A DNA stretch of 61,044 bases from Chromera velia (Eukaryota; Sar; Chromeraceae), in assembly GCA_018398765.1 (NCBI GenBank), contig JAHBMJ010005928.1, positions 1 through 61,044 on the forward strand, given 5' to 3'. Numbering within the stretch: position 1 is the stretch's first letter; every line of letters begins with the position of its first letter. The position numbers were made by a program, and so were the translations under genes. Shown here in pieces: positions 1 through 11,299 of this stretch. The notes under the pieces were generated by a model. It saw only the letters and a list, made by a program, of their open reading frames with translations, made no database searches and was not told the DNA's origin.

Positions 1-1
1 A

Positions 2-121
2 GGGAGGGCCGAGAGCACGACAGCAGCAGAAGGCTCTGAGGACCCTGTCCGAAAAAAGAAGAAGATGGTGAAGAGGAAGAAGAAGGTCGACAAAACCTCA
101 GGAGGACCCCCCAGCCTCTGA
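2..121 (+). CDS. 3' terminal exon of a lysine-rich protein (partial)
   Basis: Reading from base 2, the frame stays open for 39 codons and ends at TGA 119-121. The peptide starts GRAESTTAAEGSEDP, then has basic clusters (RKKKKMVKRKKKV), and ends SGGPPSL. The gene begins outside the window, so its identity cannot be given. The clusters look like a nuclear localisation or nucleic-acid-binding tail, which is inference. Downstream DNA quickly becomes non-coding pyrimidine repeat, which fits a gene end here. The call rests only on an open frame with gene-like composition; it could also be an internal exon that happens to reach a stop. Confidence 0.5.
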   Translation, partial: GRAESTTAAEGSEDPVRKKKKMVKRKKKVDKTSGGPPSL

Positions 122-429
122 TCTCATCCTTGCATTCCATTTCGTTTGCTGAGTACGGCGTCGTATGGAAAGCAGTGGGTTGGATCAGACAGGGCCTTTC
201 GCCTAACTCCAATGTAGCGGAGTTTCAATTGAAAGAGAGATGTGGATCGAAACTTCAGACGGACATCAGCTCACACACAGATTTTTGCTGATCTTTTTTC
301 AAGTCCTTCCTTTGGCTGCAGACAGGAACGGAGAGAGGAAGGGAATGACAGAGGGCGGATGTATGCATATCCTCAAAACAGTCGACCAACGAGATTTAGA
401 AGTAACATGCCGCACAGACAGAATGCGTT

Positions 430-439
430 GGTCAGCATC

Positions 440-475
<36 letters not shown>

Positions 476-476
476 T

Positions 477-512
<36 letters not shown>

Positions 513-582
513 TCCTTCGTTCCTTCCTTGCTTCCTTGCTTCCTTGCTTGCTTGCTTCCTTGCTTGCTTGCTTTCTTTCCGT

Positions 583-614
<32 letters not shown>

Positions 615-791
615 TTCTTTCTTTCTTTCTTTCTTTCTTTCCTTCTTTCCTTCTTTCCTTCTTTCCTTCTTTCCTTCTTTCCTTCTTTTCTTCTTTCCTT
701 CTTTCCTTCTTTCCTTCTTTCCTTCTTTCCTTCCTTCCTTTCTTTCTTTCTTTCTTTCTTTTCTTTCTTTCTTTCTTTCTTTCCTTCCTTC

Positions 792-822
<31 letters not shown>

Positions 823-952
823 TCCTTCGTTCCTTCCTTCCTTGCTTGCTTCCTTGCTTGCTTGCTTCCTTGCTTGCTTGCTTCCTTGCTTGCTTCCTTG
901 TTTGCTTGCTTCCTTGCTTGCTTGCTTTCTTTCCGTTCTTTCTTTCTTTCTT

Positions 953-1018
<66 letters not shown>

Positions 1019-1186
1019 TCCTTCCTTCCTTCCTTTCTTTCTTTCTTTCTCTCTTTCTTTCTTTCTTTCTTTCCTTCCTTCGTTCCTTCGTTCCTTGCTT
1101 CCTTGCTTGCTTGCTTCCTTGCTTGCTTGCTTTCTTTCCGTTCTTTCTTTCTTTCTTTCTTTCTTTTCTTTCTTTCTTTCTTTCTT

Positions 1187-1232
<46 letters not shown>

Positions 1233-1266
1233 TTCTTTCTTCCTTTCCTTCCTTTTTTTCTTTTTT

Positions 1267-1298
<32 letters not shown>

Positions 1299-1470
1299 GT
1301 CTGTCTTTTGCTTCCGTTCGTTCTTTCTTTCGTTCGTTCTTTCTTTCTTTCTTTCTTTCTTTCTTTTCTTTCTTTCTTTCGGTCGTTCGGTCGGTCGTTC
1401 GCTCGCTCTTTCTTTCTTTCTTTCGTTCTTTCTGTCTGTCTGTGGTGCTGTTCTTTTTGTCTTTGTTCTT
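430..1470. repeat. TTTC / TTCC / TTGC microsatellite tract
   Basis: About 1 kb of nearly pure pyrimidine on the plus strand. It is mainly (TTTC)n with blocks of (TTCC)n, (TTGC)n, a CT run near 957-988 and (GGTC)n near 1380-1400. The block order TTTC, TTCC, TTGC, then CCGTTC recurs roughly three times (around 510-590, 825-935 and 1075-1140), so the tract has higher-order structure. All three frames are open on both strands, and the resulting Ser/Phe/Leu or Lys/Glu/Arg proteins are artefacts of the repeat. Confidence 0.95.
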
Positions 1471-1540
1471 TCTTTCTTTTTGTCTGTGGTGTTCATGAAG
1501 AAAAAGAGGGAGAAGAAGAAGAAGAAACATATAGTCTGTC
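1461..1540 (+). repeat. Dispersed 50-bp module, copy 1
   Basis: Contains TTTTTGTCTGTGGTGTTCAT, then a purine block AAGAAAAAGAGGGAGAAG, then ACATATAGTCTGTC. This three-part arrangement (TGTTGTG half, GA-rich block, ACATATAGTCTGTC end) recurs at many places in the window in both orientations. A more diverged copy follows at about 1597-1657. It sits at the end of the TTTC tract. Confidence 0.75.
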
Positions 1541-2111
1541 TTTTTTTTTTCTGTCCGCTTGTTTTGCCCTTCTTTTGCCTATCCTTTCTTTCTTTTGTGT
1601 CTGTTGTGTGCGTGAGGAGAAGGAGGGAAGTGAAAGGAACATCTCGTCTGTCCGTCTATGTGTCTGCCTGTCTTTTGTTCTTTTGTTTGTTTCTTTTCTC
1701 TTTTTTTTGCTTCTCTTCTGTGCGATTCGCCATTCTTGGATACGTTTCTGAATTGTGACATCTCTTTTCACTGCATTTGCCTGACTGTCTGTCTGTTATG
1801 TCACTATCTGGCGCTTTCTCGTGTCTCCCCCCTTCTTCGCTTTTTTCCCCAAATCGTTTCGCCTCTTCTTGAAGATCGTTCGGGCGGCTCTCTGCAATCG
1901 TCTCGCAAAAGCTGGCAGCGTCTTTTTTCTCTTTCTTCCTTCCTTCCATCCTTCCCTCCCTTCCTGTCTGTCCGTCCGTCTGTCTGCTTGCCTTTGTCGC
2001 TCCCCCCCCCTGTCCCTCCCTCTATGTGTACGTCTTGTATGTGTGTGCGTGTGTGAGTGTGCGAGTGTGTTTCTGTGGATCTCTCTCTCTCTGTCTCTCT
2101 CTCTCTCTCTC

Positions 2112-2149
<38 letters not shown>

Positions 2150-3470
2150 GTGTGTGTTCGCGTTTCCCGTGAGTCGCTTTTCTCTCTCTCTTAACCTTTC
2201 AAAACCCCTGATACCGGCCCTGGACCAGCCTTTCTTGGCAATGATTGTTTCCTCGCTGTGCACCCCCACATCTTCGTTTCGATCCCTCCTGTTTTCTACA
2301 TTCTTACCACTCTACTTCTTGCAACCGTTCTACGTTTTCTCTTTGTGTTTTTTGGCGTCTGATCTATTTCAGCGTTTCACTTTGATTTTCTTCCTGAGAG
2401 TCTTTGCATGTCTCTGTATCGCAGCGTCCTTTCTCCCTTGCTGTCTGTCTTCTTGTCTCTTGTTCCACCTTTCTTTCGTTCCGTACGAAAAAAGGGGAAA
2501 GCAAAACATCTGTGTATACGTTTCTTCTTTATCGCTGTCTCCAACTCTCCTGGGGGGATCATCCGTCCCGTCACCCTTTCATCTAGCGTTCAATTGCGCC
2601 TTGTTTATTTATTTTTTCCATTCTTTCTTTTTCTTTGAATCTCAATGTTTCGTTTATTATTTTTTTTATAGTAATAAAAAATTGCAAGTTGAAATTAGTT
2701 GAAACAAAAAAAAAAATGCCTGAGTTTTTGATGGTTTTAGTAGATTAATTGAATTTGCTTTTTTTTTAGTTTTTTTTTTTTTTCTTCATTAATTGCTTAA
2801 TTAAATTTCAAATGCGAATGAAGCCTTAGATTAATCTAAATAAAGTGTAATAGGATAATTTTTTTTTTATTCATAATGATGTTACATGCATGCTAGGTAG
2901 TGATAGGATAATTGTGCACTAATTTGTACCTACAGGGTTAAGGATAACATTAGGATTAGGAGGATTATGATTGATGTTCGGAGGATTGGCCTCCTCCCCC
3001 ATTGTCCGAGGCCCCATAGAGTCCCAGACCTGCGTCACAGGCGGCGTACCAGTTATCTGGCATGCGCGCGCCGTGCGAGCGCATGTAGTCTCCGTTACGC
3101 GCCAAGGTGCATGCTCGTCATGGCTCGTCAGAACACGTGTCGATTGTTTTGTTGTCGTTCCACACTAGTGCATGATCCTGCGTTGAAGGTGTGGGCGCCT
3201 GGCCTGGTTTCTTGCAAAGCGGAGCTAAGAGTGTGAGAGAAAAGCGTCTCTCGCAAGTGAAGGAGACGGCAGGTGACAGGTGCATGTCCCGTCTCCTCAG
3301 AAGGATGGAGTGTGATTTTGCCGTTCCGTCTACGTTCCTTCTCATGGTAACTCGCTTCCCTCATTTTTGAGTCTTCATTTGAAGTGCGCAGCCGAGGCTC
3401 CTGGCTCTTTCTTTTTTCCCGAAACTATGCACTCTGGGTCAGCTTTTGAAGAAACGCATTGAAGAGAAGG
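1541..3470. other. Spacer without a recognisable gene
   Basis: From 1541 to about 2640 the plus strand is strongly pyrimidine-rich, with CT and GT runs (2087-2111 and 2115-2158). From about 2640 to 2940 it is AT-rich with long T and A runs. Bases 2950-3470 have balanced composition and lead into the PP-loop gene, and probably hold its promoter and 5' UTR. No domain, splice-bounded exon or RNA gene could be supported. Confidence 0.7.
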
Positions 3471-4631
3471 ATGGACTCACAGAGAGGGGAGTCTGAGGTG
3501 GACTTTGAAACAAAAAGCGGCAGCTTGGTCGCTCCTGCAGTAAATGACCAGAAAATTACAGCACCAGCTGCTGTAGAAATTCACACGTGTGCATGCGATG
3601 GATTGGGAGGGACGGGTGGAGAGAGTCACGGCGGGGGTGGTGAAACAGGAGTTCAGCGGATGTCCTCCGTCTCCGTCTCCGAAATTGCAGGTGTCTCCGG
3701 CTGCATGGCACCGGAGTCTGCGTTTGTGTCAGACGGAGACATTGAGGACTTTGAGGTGATGCACGAAGAGTCATGCGAGAAGGGAGAAGAGTTCTACAGA
3801 GATCCTGCGAGCGGGTACCTGGTCATGACTCGGGTTCTTCACCTCAAGCGAGGGAGGTGCTGTGGAAGTGGGTGCAGACACTGCCCGTATGCCCATGTTA
3901 ACGTGCTCCCAGACAAAGACACAGTGCAGAAGATACAGATGCCCGCGATGCTTCACATACCCAGGTCTGGCTTGGCATCGGAAGTCACTGTACTCATGTG
4001 GAGTGGCGGGAAGGACTCGTTTCTTGCCCTTAGGGCTATGTTGCAGCCCCAAGGCAGGCTTCACAGAGTGGGCACCGCGGGCGTGGTTCTACTGACAACT
4101 TTCGACGCAGCCAGCCGGATGGTTGCCCATCAGGAGGTGAGTGCAAGAGAGATCGAGCGCCAGGCAAAGCATCTCGATGTTGCGCTTGTCGGCGTGCCTC
4201 TCCATGGAAGTTCGGCTGTGGGCTATGTCTCGAGACTTCGAGCCGCTCTGAAGGTGGTGCGTGACTTCGGCTGTACTGTGTCCGGTCTAGCGTGTGGTGA
4301 CCTGCACCTTCGCGACATCAGAAAGTGGAGGGAGGAGGCGGTGGGAGGAGGGTTGGGGCTGGGGGTTTTGTATCCGTTGTGGTCTGACTGTGCTGGGTCG
4401 AATTACCTTTCTCTTTCCGAGGATCTCCAGGCCAGCGGGGTTCCTTGCAAGGTGACGGCAGTCACAACTGAGGACGCCAAGAGAGCTGGGGCGCAGGTAG
4501 GCACGGTGTACGGGCCTGCGCTTTTCGCAGCGTTGAATGAGGCTGGGGTTGATGGATTTGGAGAGAACGGAGAGTTCCATACGCTTGCACAGGTATGGGA
4601 GGTACCGCGCGAAAGAGCCCTTGCGGTCTAA
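3471..4631 (+). CDS. Dph6-type PP-loop ATPase with DUF5522-like motif
   Basis: A single-exon gene of 386 residues; the start is the first ATG in frame (MDSQRG). Residues 1-100 are low-complexity. Residues about 103-147 carry the DUF5522-type signature, with YLVMTRVLHLKRG followed by CCGSGCRHCPYAH at 130-142 (four cysteines and two histidines, a possible metal site). A PP-loop ATP-pyrophosphatase domain of the diphthine-ammonia ligase family follows: SGGKDS at 178-183 binds ATP phosphates, CGDLHLRDIRKWREE lies in mid-domain, and GENGEFHT near 364-371 is the family's C-terminal signature. Family members adenylate a substrate and transfer ammonia; Dph6 completes diphthamide on eEF2. The similarity is closest in style to the broader Dph6-related group, so the exact substrate is not assigned. 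It stands alone, flanked by repeats, and has no visible intron. Confidence 0.85.
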   Translation: MDSQRGESEVDFETKSGSLVAPAVNDQKITAPAAVEIHTCACDGLGGTGGESHGGGGETGVQRMSSVSVSEIAGVSGCMAPESAFVSDGDIEDFEVMHEESCEKGEEFYRDPASGYLVMTRVLHLKRGRCCGSGCRHCPYAHVNVLPDKDTVQKIQMPAMLHIPRSGLASEVTVLMWSGGKDSFLALRAMLQPQGRLHRVGTAGVVLLTTFDAASRMVAHQEVSAREIERQAKHLDVALVGVPLHGSSAVGYVSRLRAALKVVRDFGCTVSGLACGDLHLRDIRKWREEAVGGGLGLGVLYPLWSDCAGSNYLSLSEDLQASGVPCKVTAVTTEDAKRAGAQVGTVYGPALFAALNEAGVDGFGENGEFHTLAQVWEVPRERALAV

Positions 4632-5047
4632 ACTGGAGGCCGTAAAATTGATCAGACCCAACTCAGCCCTACACATCTATTTTTGTTCTTGTCAGGCTGC
4701 CTGAAGGATTTTTTTATCAAGCAGATTTTTTTTTTCACAACTTGAAAGTTCAATCATGCACAGCGACATGCAATTAAGGCAACAAAATGTAAATATTTAT
4801 GTCCCTTCTCTTCTTCGGATTTTTTTTTACGTTACGTCGTTACTTCCTTCCTTCTTGGTCAGCTTTCTTTCTTTTGCTCCTTTTTCTCTTTTCTTTCTTT
4901 CTTTTGTTTCTGTCTGTCTGTCTTGTCTTTCTTTTTTTTCTTTCTTTCTGCCTGACTGCCCGCCTGTCTGCTTGAAAGGGAAAAACAAAGAGAAAAAAAA
5001 AGAAGTGAAATGATGTGCATTTCTTTTCTTCTTTTCTTCTTTTGCTC

Positions 5048-5082
<35 letters not shown>

Positions 5083-5098
5083 GCTTTCTTTCTTTCTT

Positions 5099-5137
<39 letters not shown>

Positions 5138-5214
5138 GTCTCTGTCTCTGTTTCTGTTTCTGTTTCTGTTTCTGTTTCTGTTTCTGTCTCTGTTTCTCTC
5201 TCTGTTTCTCTCTC

Positions 5215-5257
<43 letters not shown>

Positions 5258-5280
5258 GTTTCTGTCTCTGTTTCTCTCTC

Positions 5281-5353
<73 letters not shown>

Positions 5354-5405
5354 CTCCGAGTCTGTCTCTCTCTCACACTCACTCACTCATTCACTCACTC
5401 CTCGA

Positions 5406-5471
<66 letters not shown>

Positions 5472-5480
5472 TGCACGCTT
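4632..5480. repeat. TTTC / CT / TTTCTG / GT microsatellites
   Basis: After a short 3' flank (AT-rich, about 4680-4830), the plus strand becomes (TTTC)n at 5050-5105 and (CT)n at 5105-5130. It then alternates TCTCTG and TTTCTG hexamers at 5130-5290, followed by (CT)n, (GT)n at 5320-5350, (CACT)n at 5373-5400 and (CTGT)n at 5440-5470. Open frames here follow the repeats and are not genes. Confidence 0.9.
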
Positions 5481-7215
5481 GCAAGCGCAGGTAAGTGTTG
5501 AAGCAGGAGGCCATGCAATCCTCCAGACATTAATATTCCTATTTTACATCCTATCATATGAGTTGACCTTTTGGCTTTGATATATCATTTTTCATAACCA
5601 GATATTTTTACTAGCATTTTTATTATTACTAATTTTTAATTATAAGAAAACAATTAATTTATATTTTGTATTGTATTGTTGCGGTTAAAGCTGGCGAGCT
5701 ACCACTTAGGCTGTGTTAATAACTACCAGCAGCCTTTACTAGGGCCTTTTAAATTAAGTTCGTGTTTGTAAGGGTGGTCGCTGGATTATTAGATTATTTA
5801 TATTAGATCTTAAAAAAAAACATCTGTCTAACTAATCTAACTAATCTAAACGGGGCAACTCCTCTCCGGCCCACCTTCCAGCGGGGGGACGAAGATCTCT
5901 ATTGATTCTCCAAGCAGAGCTTGCAGACCTGCATGCGTATCAGAGGGAGAGCAGAAATGTTCCGTTGTGAAGCCTGCGATGAACGAGGATAAAGAGAGCA
6001 CCGAGTTAACTCCTTGACTGCCGGCGAGAATTATATTTAACTGCTCCAAAGCGTTGAATTGAGGCTGGTCTAGGCTGGTCTAGAGGCTGGTTGTTTCGTG
6101 AAAGGCCGACGCTTAAGCCGACGCTCAGACCGTTTTCACTATAGATTTTTTTACATTTTTTTTTAGATTTTTTAGATAGATCAATTAATATTAATTAATA
6201 TATTAGTTTGGAGGGGGTAAAAAATCTAAACTAAAAGAAAATCTATCTAAAGATCACCCCTAGTCGTGTTTGCTTCTAGGTGGTATACACCGCCGGGACA
6301 CTGTGGACATTTTTATCTGACGAAGGCGGCCTCTGCCCGGCCCGGCGCGCTTTCTGCCTGCGCGCCGAAGGAGCGCGGGCGGCTTCTGCCAGGGCCGCCG
6401 AAGGCGGCGCTGCGCTTCAGCGTTTATACGGTCAAACGCCGCGGTGCCGCGGTATATATATATGGTATATGTCCCAAACGGGGGGGGGCGCCGCCGCGGA
6501 GGGCCCTGGAAGGAACTGCGGCGCAGCCGCGGTGCTAAAAATGCCCGCTCTAGAAAGCCTGCTGCGCTTTCTGCCAGTGCGTCAAAAGTAGGCAGTCGGC
6601 TTTAGCCAGTGCTACCAAATAAGATGTGTCGCATTCTGCCAGTGTACGTGCCAAAGGAGGAGGGATCGTCTGGTCATTGATCTTTTCAAAAAGTTTGTGA
6701 CGTCGTCGAGCTTTGATCTGTAGCCCTTTTCCGGGAGTGCCGTCTCCGCCGGCCGTCTCCATCCTTCCCCTCTCAGCTCTTGAACAATTGAACGCCAACA
6801 TCGGGTGGGACGTCGAAGCGCTGCACAGCTTTGTGCGACAGTGTCACCGTTTGTAAGTCTCCATAGATTCTTTGGAATTCGCTTAGCAAGCTGTTCATCT
6901 TCGGTCTGTGTTTTCGGAACAGAATTCAGTGCCGATGGAAGGCATGGCTGTCCGTAGACGTCGGCCTCGTGTTTCCTTCCATTTTCAGTTTTGCCTCCGT
7001 CTATTTTGATTACGTATGCCCCTCCCTGTCAGCAACGTCTCTCGCGAAAAATGTGCTCTGCGTCTTTTTCCTACAGGCCTATATAGATTGAACCGGTTAC
7101 AATCAGTCGCCCTCACACACTTTTGCTTAACACATGCATGCGCCCAGGCTTCTTAACACATGCGCCATTCCCCCATGCCTTCCTCAGGCTTCTTGCATCC
7201 CTCCATCCCCGCCTA
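5481..7215. other. Spacer: AT-rich flanks around a GC-rich island
   Basis: No gene is supported. Bases 5500-6260 are AT-rich. Bases 6290-6545 form a sharply bounded GC-rich, CpG-rich island with a GGC...GAA...GCC hairpin at 6394-6408 and a run of G at 6480-6488. Bases 6600-7200 have mixed composition. Short open frames in the island have no recognisable protein features. Confidence 0.6.
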
Positions 7216-7450
7216 CTTCCTTCCGTCCCTCCACTCGCTCACTCACTCACTCACTCACTCACTCACTGACTCACTCGCTCTCTCACTCACTCACTCCCTC
7301 ACTCACTCACTGACTCACTCACTCATTCACTGACTCTCTCTCTCTCTCACTCACTCACTCACTCACTCACTCACTCACTCACTCACTCACTCATTCACTG
7401 ACTCACTCGCTCTCTCACTCACTCACTCACTCACTTACTCACTCAGTGAC
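7215..7450. repeat. CACT tandem repeat
   Basis: (CACT)n, interrupted at intervals by GACT, CGCTCTCT and CATT variants. The interruptions recur in a similar order (CACTGACTCACTCGCTCTCT appears about three times), so the array has a longer period on top of the tetramer. Confidence 0.9.
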
Positions 7451-7626
7451 GCATCGACCCGCTTACTCACTCACGCAGCCACGAATTGACATCCACTTGC
7501 TCACTGCCTTTTTCATGGACTCTCTCGCTGACAGAGGCGTCGAGGAGAGAGGATTTTCATGGGGTGTCGGCACGAAATTTCTCTTTGTATGCGGATTTCT
7601 TCCGCACTGCGGTGAGTGAGGACAGT

Positions 7627-8470
7627 TTTTCTTTCTTTCTTTCTTTCTTCCTTCCTTCCTTCCTTCCTTCCTTCCTTTCTTCCTTCCTTTCTTCCTTCCT
7701 TCCTTTCTTTCTTTCTTTCTTCCTTCCTTCCTGCCTTCGGTTCTTCCTTTTGTCCTTTTTTCCTTTCTTCCTTTCTTCCTTCCTTCCTTCCTTTCATTCG
7801 TCCGTTCTTTCTTTCTTTCTTTCTTTCTTTCTTTTTTTCTTTCTTTCATCTTTCTTTCCTCATCTTTCCTTCTTCCTTTCTTTTTTTCCTTCCGTCCTTC
7901 CGTCCTTCTTTCCTTCCTTTCTTCCTGTCCTCCTTCCTTCATTTATTTTCGCATTCCTTAACTGCTCGCGTTAGTTGCTAGCCTTCAGTGCTTCCCTCCT
8001 TCCGTCCTTCCGTGTTTTCGTCCTTCCGTCTTTTCTTCCTTTCTTCCGCACTTTCTTCCTTCCCTCCCTCCTGCCTTCGATCTTTGCTTTGTTCTTTCAG
8101 TCTATCAGTTCTTCATTGATTTTTAAAATTTTCTCCCTCCTCACTTTCTCTGCACTTTGCCTGCTTTATCCTGCTTTCGTCTGCTTCCTGTCCTTTTGTC
8201 TTTCCTCTCTTTCGTTTTTTCATCGATTCCTTCCTCTCTTCCTCCCCCCTCCGTCCCTCTCTCCCCGTTTCTCCCTCTCATCTTCCTCCCTTCCCCCCTT
8301 TCTTCCTTCCTCCTTCACTCCCTCTCTGCCTCATTTTCCCTCCGTGTCCCCCTTCCTGCCTAAGTTTAAACCCGCTCCCCCTTCCTTCAAAGTTCCTCCG
8401 TCCCTCCCTCTCTTCTTTCCTTTCTTCCCGCCCTCCCCGCCCCTTCATCTCTCCTCCCCCTCCATGAACA
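7627..8470. repeat. TTCC / TTTC polypyrimidine tract
   Basis: (TTTC)n at 7627-7650 changes to (TTCC)n and mixed TTCC/TTTC up to about 7950. It continues as loosely repeated C- and T-rich sequence (CCCTCC, TTCCTCC) to about 8470. Long open frames rich in Ser, Phe, Leu and Pro are a product of base composition. Confidence 0.85.
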
Positions 8471-9294
8471 GCCCTAAACTGGCTTCGAGACTACCACTGC
8501 TGCCAGGCAGAAAGGTATCAAAGAACTTTGAAATCACAAAAACAAAGAATTAATAATTTATTCATTATAGAACAATTCTCTTTATCACAATTTTTGTGCT
8601 AAATTTGATATATTAAAGCAATGCTATATTAAAGGTCTGCTATATAAGCCTGTAACATACTACTAAATCTGCCATGAGTCCAAGTCTAATACCTAGTCTA
8701 GTATTATACACTGTTTATAGATTATCATTAAAGGTAACTATTTCTATGAATCAATCAATTTTTTGTTCTATACATCGCTTAAGTTCGCTCTAGTAAGTCC
8801 AAGTAGGCTTTTCTAAGCATTAATAAAGTTTGATCAGTAAAAGTCTAAACGTCGGCGGCTTTTGCTAGGCGCTGAAGGCGCCTGGGCAGCTTCTACCAGA
8901 ATTTGAATGCCAGTAAATCAAAACGTCTATAGTGTCCCGGGGGTAGTGGTATAAGCCCACTTTGTAAACGAATTTTCTACACCGTGCTGTTAGGAGTAAC
9001 TACCGGCCCTTCTCAGAAGGCTTTTGGTTACCATCAATTTAGTAACCGAAATTTAGTAACTGGGGAAAGCTGAGGAGACTACCGCTACCATGGTAATCTG
9101 CCCGTATCTGGCCGTAAATATGTTGGATCCTAGGTTGAATCAGGATCGAACATAGGAGAAACACATCTTTAAAGACTGTATACAGCGTAAAAAAGATCAT
9201 TTTTAAACTTGTTTTGACTAAGTTGTTTCTATAATATCAAAAAATTAACTTTCACTGAGATATATTTGTGGATATAAGAGATGTTAGTGGGTTA
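8471..9294. other. AT-rich spacer with repeat ends
   Basis: AT-rich DNA without a gene. It holds a 17-bp perfect hairpin arm pair with a GAA centre at 8867-8883. At about 8972-9045, a sequence containing TGTTAGGAGTAACTA and TTTGGTTACC reappears inverted at about 16790-16860. Confidence 0.6.
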
Positions 9295-9437
9295 ACTAGA
9301 GACCTAAGGGAGAGGGAATATGCACACTGCCTGCTAGAGGTAGGTCATCCTGTCAGAGCTTTTGATAGAAAGTCTGTGTTCAAAGGGACAGGTCGCTAGA
9401 TCAACTCACGAATCAATTTGGCAAGATCTGATCTCAA
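9295..9437 (+). repeat. 143-bp direct repeat, left copy
   Basis: Begins ACTAGAGACCTAAGGGAGAG and ends GGCAAGATCTGATCTCAA. The same sequence with scattered substitutions lies at 12790-12932 in the same orientation. A shared GTTAAC precedes both copies. The pair encloses a broken gag-like region, so these may be the terminal repeats of a decayed element. They do not have TG...CA ends, and no target-site duplication was seen. Confidence 0.75.
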
Positions 9438-11290
9438 CAAGACCTAGCATGCACTCGGAAAATGGCATGCACGCGAATGCGCGCGGTGATCAATCGAATG
9501 TGCATGGAAGCGATTACCCCGTAGCTGGCCTCAGACGTTCGGCCAGGTGGGTCCAGACGCGCGACTCACGGCCCACAACAGGCTGGGACCCTTAGGCTAT
9601 GGTTCAACTCCCCCCCTCGATTACGTTTCTGTGCAAAGAGAACGAGATCAAAACATAAGAGAGAAAAACAAAGGGAAGAAACAGCCGCTTGCTCTAACTA
9701 ACTGCGCTTCGAAGGCTTCAACCCCCCCGCTCTTGTCTTAAGTTCTCAACAGGAATCAAATGAAAGCAATCATGGAGAAAGAGCGGAATTACACAGTGTC
9801 ATGCTGCATGCACTCATGAACTATTGGTTCACGTTTTGGTCATGAGCTGCCAAAAATTCATTTATAGGCAAAAAGTCTTCTTCTAAGGGGTGAAAACCCT
9901 CCTAAAACCATGCTACAACCCCCTTTAAAAACCATAAAATTCACTTTTCAAAGAGGTTCTACTAAAAATTCAGGAGTGCGTGCAGCGCGCACAGTGTGAC
10001 TTTCTGTGTGCAACAGACCTAGGGGGTAGTACTAGGATGAACATTATAAGTACCCCTAGTTTGGCGGGCTTTCTAACTAGTTAGGATGATAGTTTAGACT
10101 TATGCTATACAAAAGTTATAGATATAGAATATATTAGAGATTTGATTTCTATGATGGCGGGCCATTCATGCTTTCTAGTTCATGAGAAATTCTTGTTCAA
10201 AGGTAGTGTTGCCACGATCTGGTGGGGCTTTTTATGGCGGGGATAGACTGTGACAAACCTTCACCTCCCGCCAGTATGCCTGCCCTGCCACGTCCCGCCA
10301 GACACAGTCAATCCCCGCCAAGAAAAATGAACACTTACCTGAGGCTCTTAGTGACCCATACCAAAGACAAGTCATGCTCATCCCCCCATGTCTGTTGCTT
10401 CTTCATGTTCCATGTCATTCCATTTCTTCAAACATGGATCATGCCATTGGATCAGAATACGAATGGATCATGGGTTCTTCGGTTAAAAGGGACAGGTTTC
10501 TTGTGAAAAGAATCGAATTGAGGAAGTATTTTTCATTTGAAGGAAAGTATGCCAACCAGTGAGTGTGGGTAGAGAAGACAGTCACTGCGTAAACAAACTG
10601 CAGGGAGGCGTGTTGGAGGTTGGCGGGAGGTGGGAGGGGGCTGGCAGGCTAGGCTGGCGGGGGGCTGGTGGATGGCTGGCGGGAGGTGGGCGGAGGAAAG
10701 GCAAACTGGAAGTCTGTCTTCTGGCGGGGGTTTGCTTTGTTGGCGGGGGGGTCTCAGACTGACCTTAGAGAGATGATCAGGCCCCGCCAGGTCAAGCTGC
10801 CCGCCACCCCGCCAAATCATGGCGATATGACTTTAAACCAATTTTTTGAAGTGAAAATATAACCTGCCATCAGTTCTGTTAGCTCCAATCAGCACTTTAG
10901 AATGTAGAAAAAAAGATTGGTATATGAACAAAATGCCTGCCATATCTAGATTTTTTGTTAGAGAAAGTATAAACTTAGGGTTGCCCTTATACAGTAACAT
11001 AGTGCTACCCCCTAGGCAACAGACTGATCATCTTTAAAGGCGGAATAATTACAGCAATGCAAGCAACCAATCATCTTCAAAGGCAGAATTACAGTCATAC
11101 ATACTGCATGCACAAAAGTAACCAGTCATCTTTCATTCCAATGTCATTGGATTGATGCGTGTTCAAATTTCGATCCTTTCGGATCCTTTCCTGAGGAACA
11201 AGGCGCATGCAACGGAAAGAGAAGAAATTCATATGCAGTTTGCAAAGCGAGCTATCCATGCTTCCTGATCGGCAGGATTCGACATATCAA
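9438..11290. other. Spacer with TGGCGGG motif cluster
   Basis: No gene is supported. Between about 10155 and 10825 the heptamer TGGCGGG, or its complement CCCGCCA, occurs about a dozen times, partly as a loose GC-rich minisatellite at 10615-10755 (TGGCGGGAGGTGGG-like units). Bases 9880-10140 and 10860-11290 are of mixed composition. Confidence 0.55.
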
Positions 11291-11299
11291 AAATCCGAT

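Noticed and set aside
240-1758. Long overlapping open frames on both strands (Ser/Phe/Leu-rich or Lys/Glu/Arg-rich)
   Set aside because: They are translations of the TTTC/TTCC microsatellite. All frames are open together, which is a property of the repeat and not of coding.
11160-11185. Pol III B-box-like TTCAAATTTCGATCC, considered as a tRNA gene
   Set aside because: No A box, acceptor stem or anticodon arm could be folded around it. No tRNA gene was convincing anywhere in the window.
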